A stretch of DNA of 64,000 nt from Earliella scabrosa (Eukaryota > Basidiomycota > Agaricomycetes > Polyporales > Polyporaceae), in NCBI GenBank assembly GCA_022605405.1, contig JABYQQ010000001.1, positions 2,914,001 through 2,978,000 on the forward strand, written 5' to 3'. Positions 57,462 through 64,000 of the stretch are shown here, one piece after another (position 1 is the stretch's first letter; the number at the start of each line of letters is the position of its first letter). The translations under genes and the position numbers were made by a program. The notes beneath the pieces are model-generated. The model saw only the letters and a program-made list of their open reading frames with translations. It made no database searches and had not been told where the DNA came from.

Positions 57462-58606
57462 TCACCCTTCTCCCGCGACCGAACACTCTTCCGCATCCGA
57501 TCGGTCGGCGCGGGTGCTTGGGTACACCCAGCCGCGGAAGGCCTCGTCGGGGAGGTACCACCCGGACAACCGGCCGCTGTCCGACTGGGCCACGAGATCG
57601 TCGAGCTGTGGGCAATGGTCAGCACGGGATTCGACGATATGTGCACGAGAGGTGTACCGTAGGCCAGTAGCCTGCTCGGGGCGGGATGTCGCTCCAGTCA
57701 ATGAGCCCCAACGCATCGCGAAGATAGTTGCCGTCGTCGATGTCGGAGAGAGACCCGCACCCGCTCTGGCGTGCTCGGACAGGGACATCCATGCCGAACA
57801 CTCGGCGTTTTGAACGATTGCTCGTGCTATCGTCGTACACCGGCGCAGTTGTTGGCAGGGTCGCCTGGGGAAGACAAGCGGGGACGCATGGCGAGGTGCA
57901 CGTCGAAAGACTCGAACAAGGGCCTCCATGTTCCGGACATCCACGGGAGACGGCGACCCGAGGGCACAAGGTGCTGTAATCCAGCTTCCGGTTCTTCTCG
58001 TTGCAACGTGGGCTGCGCCTAGGACCAACTGACACGGCTTCTGTGTCATTGTGATCGAGAGCTAACCGGTCCGAAGCTGGTCGTGGGGGAACTATGCTAG
58101 GCTGCGCGGCGCCATGTCAGCGAGACATGGCAGTTTCCAGGCAAGGAACGCACTTTGGTGATGAGAGCGATCGCCGAGGAGAGCGCGCTCGCGGAGACTC
58201 CGAGGCACACCAGTACCAAAACGGCGATTCGGGAAGTATGCCGTGAATCGTTGACAGGCAGGGCAGGCTCACGTCCATGCAACAGCCGGATAAAGGAAAG
58301 TCTGGTGGGGGACTGTGTGCCACGCGTTCCGTTTACGAACGGATCGGATTCCCAGCTGTCCGATGCTAGCGGGACCGGGTTGGATACTACGGAGAGGTGA
58401 GCTGCTGGACTGCGGCGCGTAGTTAGTGAGGACGCAGTGGAACAGTGCATGTACGAATTTGTCGCGCACCTGATGATCAATGGGTATTTTGGGGAACTCG
58501 AGAGTGCCGGCTGGGAAAGCCAAGCACGAACGTCTTCGCTAGATAGTCCGTGCAAGATACCAACCAAGGCGAGAATACAAGCAACGAAGACGCTTGCTAC
58601 GAGCAT
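57462..58606 (-). CDS. Predicted single-pass (type I) membrane protein, unknown function
   Basis: Built from short exons with canonical sites. Exon 1 is MLVASVFVACILAL (ATG at 58606), a signal-peptide core. A ~54-base intron is followed by PALSSSPKYPLII, then SPAAHLSVVSNPVPLASDSW and SDPFVNGT (a possible N-glycosylation site is NGT). A membrane helix follows, within SRIAVLVLVCLGVSASALSS, ending ALITK just before a GTGCGT donor. The cytosolic tail includes SNRSKRRVFGMDVPVRARQS, SDIDDGNYLRDALGLIDWSD, and the last exon LDDLVAQSDSGRLSGWYLPD..AFRGWVYPS ending GEG at 57462. The protein is ~250 residues. I do not know the family. The order signal peptide, short ectodomain, helix, longer tail suggests a small receptor-like or organelle-membrane protein. 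Joins between ~57880 and 58100 are uncertain. Confidence 0.6.
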
Positions 58607-60096
58607 TCTGGGTGGTGCGTGTTTCGGATTTGCATGGCTTGCTATCTCGCGGGGTGCTTATATGGATGGCTGTGAGCGGTGAACAGAGTACCTTGGGACA
58701 ATGCAGTTGCAACACTCAACGCGAGATGCCGATGCAAAGTTGTCGCCACGGCCTGTCTTTTCAGGAGTAAGCAATGAGAGTACAGGGCAATCGAGCATTG
58801 TTGACATTCAACCTGTTGATGTTGGTCGTTTCAGCTGGCATGCATTGGTGTGACGTGTCCATGTCAAGACTCAAGATGATCGTCGATGTATGCGCAGGTA
58901 AGAACAACTAGCCAGGAAGAACAATCCGGGTAGATGAAGCAGAAGAGATTACTTGACAAAGGACAATGTATGCGGTCGTCACGTTCGTCCGCGTTCAAGT
59001 CGGCGTCTGGGGTCTTCAGGCAAAGACTTAGAAAGTTGAGAGAACGAGTCGATCGGAGATAGCCGGGAGTGACCAGTCGGCATGTGCCGGGTGCCTCCGA
59101 TTTACTTATGCCTCGTTGCAAACCTTTGCAAACGACTTCAACGCAGGTTCTTCAACCTTACTTCACGTTTCAAGCTTCAAGCTTTCAAGATCTCGAGCTT
59201 GATCATACCAATCGAGCTGCGTTGGTTTTGATTCGCTATGATATTCTATTACCATCGACAGACTTCAACGTCTCGCGTTTGTCGGGATGGGAGAACGAAT
59301 TCATCGCGTCTGTCTGTGAAGTTAACGGTAGGCTAGTACTCGACTGCTGTATCGATGAACGCTCCCAGGTGAGTCTCTCATGGGACATCGTGTAACGAGA
59401 CGCATGGGCATGATCCTACCCCGCCTTAGATGGTGTGCGTCATCGCGATCTTCAACTATACAGGTTGATGATATATGTGCATGACGGAATGCTTCCACCT
59501 CGTCAAATTGCACGCCCGTCGACTTCCGCAAATGTGAGTTTGCTGTGAGTTATTGAGCAGGTACTGACTCGACTTCCATAAAGCTTCATTGCGGTTGACA
59601 TGGGCAACACATCGACGGCGCCTCGCCCTGACATCGCTCTTCCGTGTCATACGCGACCGGCATAGACACGGCGACCACGCTTCGCTCAAGACTATGCTTA
59701 GCTCTGTGATGACCAATGCTCTTCCATATTCCTGTCATCCATTGCGAAATTGACGGATTCCAATCCATAACCGATCCTAATTGGGCAGTACGTCCGCCTC
59801 TCGGTCATTCTTGATGTCTCACTGGCGTCTTATGTACTGGTAGCATGATAAGGGCACCATCCTCTTACAGGGTTCTACTGAGAATTCAATGGCAAGACTC
59901 GCCAGGGAAGAGTGACGGGATTGCGTCTGTGGTGACGCGCTCTTCGCTTCTAGCTATCGAGGCCACAGCCCTACCGACGACCGGACGTGCACGCTGTGGT
60001 ACTTAAGTGAGATCCGGTTGTTCGTAATTTCCCATCCTTCTTTTCATCTTCTTCTCCTTTTTGTCGCTTCTGTTTGCCAGCCCTTTAGACTTCAAC
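58607..60096. other. Gene-poor stretch upstream of the ferric reductase
   Basis: About 1.5 kb between two divergent genes. A 108-codon plus ORF (59069-59395) ends at a good GT donor (CAG/GTGAGT at ~59368) and might be part of an unrecognised gene, but I could not extend it convincingly. The last ~60 bases before 60097 are CT-rich (cttcttttcatcttcttctcc), typical of a fungal core promoter. Confidence 0.4.
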
Positions 60097-62590
60097 ATGG
60101 ATATGATGATGGGGATGTTGCCCGCAAGGGCACCCCTACCACTCCCTCCGGATCGAGCCACCTCATTTTCGCGTAACCTGCTCTACGCGCAGCAAACATG
60201 GTGGCTAATCTCGAGTTTCATACTCCTCGTCAGCTTTGGGCAGCTTTCCTCCTGGGCCGCAGCGAGGATCTTCGTGCAACGTCCTACAAGCGGAACCATC
60301 AACGATGCCGAACTACAAAGGGCTGCCTCGCATCGTCGTGGAAGGCGTGACTGGAGTCGCCTTCCGCTTGCATCAGTCAACTACTTCCGCGTCGTTGCGT
60401 TCAGACAAACGGTCGACATAGGAGATTTCATCAGCGTGACGTACGCCGAAGCATTCATCACTATCGGGTACATTATCGCCATCTTCACTTGGGAGTTCAT
60501 TAACAGTGAGTCCTTGTCCTTGCACTACAAGGTCAAATAACGTATTGACTCTCGTCCGAACAGCCACAAACATGGCTGGGTCCATGCTTGACTGGCAGTA
60601 CTGGTCCAGCCGAGCGGGAGCGATGGCCGTAAGCCAGTTCCCACTCGTTACAGTACTTGGTACCAAGAACAACCTACTTGCATGTGAGTTCCAATTCTAG
60701 GCCACGATCAGTCATCTTTGGTCTGATGATGGCATACAGATATCACGGGTGTGAGTTACGACAAAGTGAGCCACCAAACTCTTTCCAGCACCCTCAGGAT
60801 ACAGTCATGCTCATCTGTTCATTGACGTCGTAGCTCAACTTCCTGCATCGCATGACCGCCCGAGTCGCCTTCATCTTGCTCTGGGTTCACGCTGGTGGGA
60901 AGGTACGCTTATATTCACCTCAAGACACACACACATATGCTCATACTGTCGCTGAACGTAGTTCGCCTTGTGAGTGTCTCTTGGGTCCAAGGTGATGGCC
61001 CTCCGCTAAGTGTACTGCAGCCTACGACCAGCCGTGTACGAGTCGTGGTTCATCCGTCTCGGCCTCACAGTCCTAGTTGCGTTCACGATCCTCAACATCG
61101 TCGCCTTCCGCCCTCTCCGCGCACGCCTCTACGAGCTGTTTTTCTTCTCGCACTTCGCCCTGGTCCTGTACGTCCACGCCCAGCCGCATTCAATACCAGC
61201 CCACTGACAGAGTTGACCTAGCATCATTCTCATCGGCGGATGGTTCCACGCAGACATGGCCGCTCGCCTCGGCCCATACATCTGCGCCTGCTTCTACATC
61301 TGGGGCGGGGACCGCCTCGTTCGGCTCTTCCGGGTCATCTACTACAACACCAACCTGGACTCCCGGGGCGCTCCTGCGGGAAGTCTGAAGGCCTCCGTCG
61401 AGCTGCTCTCGCCGCATTTCGTCAGACTGCGCGTCCTGCGCCCGTCACGGTTCAAGTGGACGCCCGGGCAGGGCGCGTTCGTCATCGTGCCTGGGGTGTC
61501 GCGCATTCCTTTTGAGGCCCACCCGTTCACGATCGCCAACGTGGACTCGCGGTATCACTTGGGCGGCCGCACAGCCCTGAAAGCTTCTAACAGCCTGCTC
61601 AACTCGGAGGCGAATACAGTGAACGCGTCAAGCCTCACACTGACTGAAAAGCCGGGCTCGTCCTCACCCTCGCCGTCCTGGGAAGAGGTCGAGTTCTACA
61701 TCAACGTACGCGGGGGGTTCACCAAGCGTCTGGCGGAGGCCGCGGATAAGGACGAGGAGGTCAGTGTGTACTTGGACGGCCCGTACGGATTTTCGCCTAA
61801 CTTGAAGAACGACGATACGGTCGTGGTCGTTGCTGGTATGTGCTGCGAATTCTAATGAAGTCTGTTCTGACGGATCGTGTACGTCAGGTGGCTCCGGTGT
61901 CTCGCTTGCGCTGTCCACGTTCCTCGGCGTTGTGAGGTGAGTGTGGTCATTTAGAAGCTTTTCCGGCCGATCACTCATTGTATCCTTGTAGCGATGTGCA
62001 GCAGGAAAAGAGCAGATGTCGCAGATTTGCTCTAATCTGGTGCATTCGTGACAGTAGTGCGTCTCAGCCAAGGTCACGCAGGATATGAACGTCATGACTG
62101 ACCCGTTCGTCCACTCCTGCATAGAGCAAATCGAGTGGGTTTCATCGTCCCTGATCAACGCTCTCGAGTTCGCTCCTCCTCATCTCGACATCGCCATTCG
62201 GATATTCGTCACCGGCCGCGGCAAACCCGACGACCAGCTCACGGCTGAATCTTCAAGGGCCCTTGCCCAAACATCGACAATCGCGACGACCGCTGCGCCG
62301 CGGATGTTGGCCGACTTCTCCTCAGTGCAGATCATCCCCGGGAGACCAGACATTCCGAAGATACTCAAGGACGAGGTGGCGAGTGCTACGGGCCCCTTGT
62401 CTGTCACTGGTGCGTCCATAACATGCTGAGCAACCGCGTAACGAGTACTGATGAATACGTACGATGCGCAGTGTGCGGTTCTTCGGCGATCGCGAAGTCG
62501 TGCAGGGATGCACTCCGACTGCCATTCAGCAGCGTGTTGTACGGCGGGCCCAGCGTTGTGCTCCACGTCGAGTCTTTTGGTTATGCTTGA
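60097..62590 (+). CDS. Ferric/cupric reductase transmembrane component (FRE family)
   Basis: Plasma-membrane flavocytochrome that passes electrons from NADPH via FAD and two hemes to external Fe(III) or Cu(II). The ATG at 60097 (caacATGga) gives MDMMMGMLPARAP with a short ectodomain; helices follow (WWLISSFILLVSFGQL; FITIGYIIAIFTWEFI). Splicing gives ITGVSYDKLNFLHRM and ILLWVHAGGK; then FFFSHFALVL joins IILIGGWFHADMA, so the paired heme His residues are all present. The FAD motif is HPFTIANVDS, the NADPH motif AGGSGVSLALS, and the C-terminal VCGSSAI supplies the Cys-Gly. An apparent frameshift near 62054 disappears when the 71-base intron 62054-62124 is removed, giving CIRDKQIEWVSSS. The protein is ~690 residues and intact. 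Not to be confused with NADPH oxidases, which lack this loop arrangement. Confidence 0.9.
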
Positions 62591-62703
62591 AGCATTCGTT
62601 TCAGGGTCTACTAGACTGCTATATACTATGTTCATTGTGATCGGACTGAGCGAACCGATGATAGGAGAGGTTGTAGGTGAGCAAGAAATGTGACAGGGAA
62701 GCA

Positions 62704-63319
62704 CTAAGGTGCAATGGATGGTGCGAAACCTGCATCGACTCCGACCTCGGGAACATCACGGCCGGCCTCTTCTCTCAGCATGTCCTTGCTAGATCCAGAC
62801 TCCTCGACTTGTTGTCCATCAAGGCCTTGCTGGACGACATGCGTTCCACGTTCCTCCTGCACGCCATTCCGTGCCCCGTAGCGCTGCTGCCAGCGATAAG
62901 CAGACTTGCCGGCCTTGTAGCTCTTCAGAGCCGCGCTCATCTGAGGCGAAGTGCCATAGTGCTGCATGTTCTGTACGAGGTCGCTGAACAGTGATGTCGA
63001 CTTGGTGAGGACGCTCAGCTTCGGGTCGCCCACGATGATGCTTTCCACGAGGGCGAGGAATTTCTGGCGCTGCTCCTCGGTGGACGCGACGGACAGAGCA
63101 GAGAGGACGTCCTCGTTGGACTCGATCGCGCGAATGAGCGCGGCGAGCGCGGGTCCTCGCTCCCGTTGCTCCGCGCGCGGACGTCGCGAACGAACCATGC
63201 CTGCTGTGGTATGTCAGCTCAGGGGAGTCTGTAAATAACGAAACATCTAGGGGAAACTTACCTAGGCCACAGTAGTGGACGAAAAAATTGCTGCTGTTGC
63301 CACTCTGCCAGCGTTGCAT
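62704..63319 (-). CDS. Small charged protein, unknown function
   Basis: Two exons give ~185 residues. Exon 1 starts MQRWQSGNSSNFFVHYCGLG (ATG at 63319) and ends at a GTAAGT donor; exon 2 continues MVRSRRPRAEQRERG. The middle is helical (LAALIRAIESNEDVLSALSV, EEQRQKFLALVESIIVGDP) with a SPQMSAALKSYKAGKSAYRW motif; the tail is Gln/Glu/Gly-rich. I do not recognise a domain. The Met at 63198 could be the start if exon 1 is not used. It is tail-to-tail with the ferric reductase, 113 bases apart, so the two genes probably have overlapping transcripts. Confidence 0.62.
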
Positions 63320-63704
63320 GACTACATAGGCAGTTCGAATTCGAACCAGGTATTCCCACGAAGCGGGCAAGCGGTTTAGGATGGCCAGTCCGAGGACAAT
63401 TCGGGGATGGCATCGACGTTGCGGCTGGGAGTACAGCCTCTAACCACATACACGACAGGAGTCCTGTCTCTGGATTAAGATACGATGATACATAAACAAG
63501 TGTGGAAGTGAAGCGAGAGTTTGTGAGCGATAGCATGGGTCCAAACAGGGAACAAGAACACTCTAGTCCGGGTCCGGGTCATTCAATGACATCGCATCGC
63601 GGGTAGAAGCGTCAATGTAGTGTACACCTCCGAGAGGTAGGCAGTGTGGTATAAATGAACAAACAGATAGTAGATGCGCGTCACAGGGTCGGTCCTCTAT
63701 CAAT
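63320..63704. other. Intergenic
   Basis: About 385 bases between two minus-strand genes; nothing recognised apart from the 3' flank of the right-edge gene and the promoter of the gene at 63319. Confidence 0.4.
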
Positions 63705-64000
63705 TTAGAGCAGCGCACTGAACACCACGCTCGCAAGTGCGAGTGCTGCTGCGCTCCATGTCGAGGCCGCCGTCAGACCAGGTCTTGACGACAGCGCGCC
63801 GCTGACCTGCGCCCCGGAGAGGTTCGATGGCGCGGAGCTTCCCCACATTTCGAAGTTACGGAAGTATGCGTTCACGTCTTGGGGTGGCGCCCACGACTCG
63901 TCGCCTCCGCCAAAGAATGTGGAGAAGTAGAGGCCACCGATGGTCAAGTCGTTCGAACTGCGATACTGCAGTGCTTGCTCGTTGAGAGCTTGGACGTTAT
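63705..64000 (-). CDS. C-terminal end of a GPI-anchored, carbohydrate-active-like protein (5' end off window)
   Basis: The frame is open to the right edge, so only the last ~97 residues are seen. The segment TIGGLYFSTFFGGGDESWAP followed by YFRNFEMWG resembles the C-terminal strand pair of fungal polysaccharide-lyase-14-like / concanavalin-A-fold secreted proteins (from memory, moderate certainty). After it come ~20 Ser/Gly/Ala residues and a hydrophobic C-terminus (TWSAAALALASVVFSALL) without a charged tail, the usual GPI-anchor signal. It would therefore be on the cell surface or wall. Alternative: another beta-sandwich wall protein. The catalytic residues lie outside the window. Confidence 0.7.
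   Translation of the reverse strand, partial: NVQALNEQALQYRSSNDLTIGGLYFSTFFGGGDESWAPPQDVNAYFRNFEMWGSSAPSNLSGAQVSGALSSRPGLTAASTWSAAALALASVVFSALL

Noticed and set aside
59069..59395. 108-codon plus-strand ORF ending at a good splice donor
   Set aside because: No domain recognised and no downstream exon continued it convincingly; could be real but cannot be supported.
62030..62130. Apparent frameshift in the ferric reductase, suggesting a pseudogene
   Set aside because: A canonical 71-base intron (GTAGTG...CATAG, 62054-62124) joins CIRD to KQIEWVSSS and restores the frame.

Overview
The window looks like a gene-dense stretch of nuclear DNA from a basidiomycete fungus, most likely an Agaricomycete (possibly a polypore; that level is a guess). 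The reasons are GC-rich coding sequence, introns of about 45-75 bases with GT..AG ends and a CTNAC-like branch site in nearly every gene, short intergenic distances, and typical fungal housekeeping orthologues. No rRNA, tRNA, CRISPR array, intact transposon or virus-like gene was recognised.

Layout. 1-12 kb: the end of a disordered protein gene, an F-box protein, SKI3 (Ski complex, cytoplasmic mRNA decay), a convergent mitochondrial LETM1-domain gene, then a 2.3-kb stretch without a recognisable gene. 12-28.6 kb: the dominant feature, six intact tandem family-1 UDP-glycosyltransferase genes (UGT-1 to UGT-6 here), all on the plus strand, about 2.1 kb each, all with the same 11-exon structure. 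28.9-30.5 kb: RPB3, the third subunit of RNA polymerase II, with an unusual Gly/Trp-rich tail. 31-34.7 kb: an EF-hand MscS-type channel of the Msy1/Msy2 type. 35.6-43.6 kb: a small unknown gene, a Tlg2/syntaxin-16 SNARE with a 1-kb intron, a small Cys-rich protein, and NAR1 (cytosolic Fe-S assembly). 44-51.7 kb: a short-chain dehydrogenase, a 73-bp tandem repeat, a large disordered protein and a second F-box protein. 53-64 kb: ERG8 (phosphomevalonate kinase) with an inverted decayed copy of its own 3' end nearby, a single-pass membrane protein of unknown function, a ferric reductase, a small unknown gene, and the C-terminal end of a GPI-anchored, probably carbohydrate-active, protein cut by the right edge.

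How the genes relate. Most are unrelated housekeeping genes placed side by side. The exception is the UGT array, which is lineage expansion by tandem duplication: catalytic and donor-binding motifs are kept in all six copies while acceptor-side segments and the donor-box interior differ. No backbone biosynthesis enzyme, P450, transporter or transcription factor sits next to it, so it looks more like a battery of conjugating enzymes (for example for phenolic or xenobiotic compounds; inference) than a classical metabolite cluster. This array, the hypervariable exon 6 inside it, the GW-repeat tail of RPB3 and the ERG8 relic are the parts most worth a second look. Exon joins were worked out by hand from splice consensus, reading frame and, for the UGTs, comparison between copies; for SKI3, LETM1 and RPB3 the summed exon lengths are exact multiples of three.
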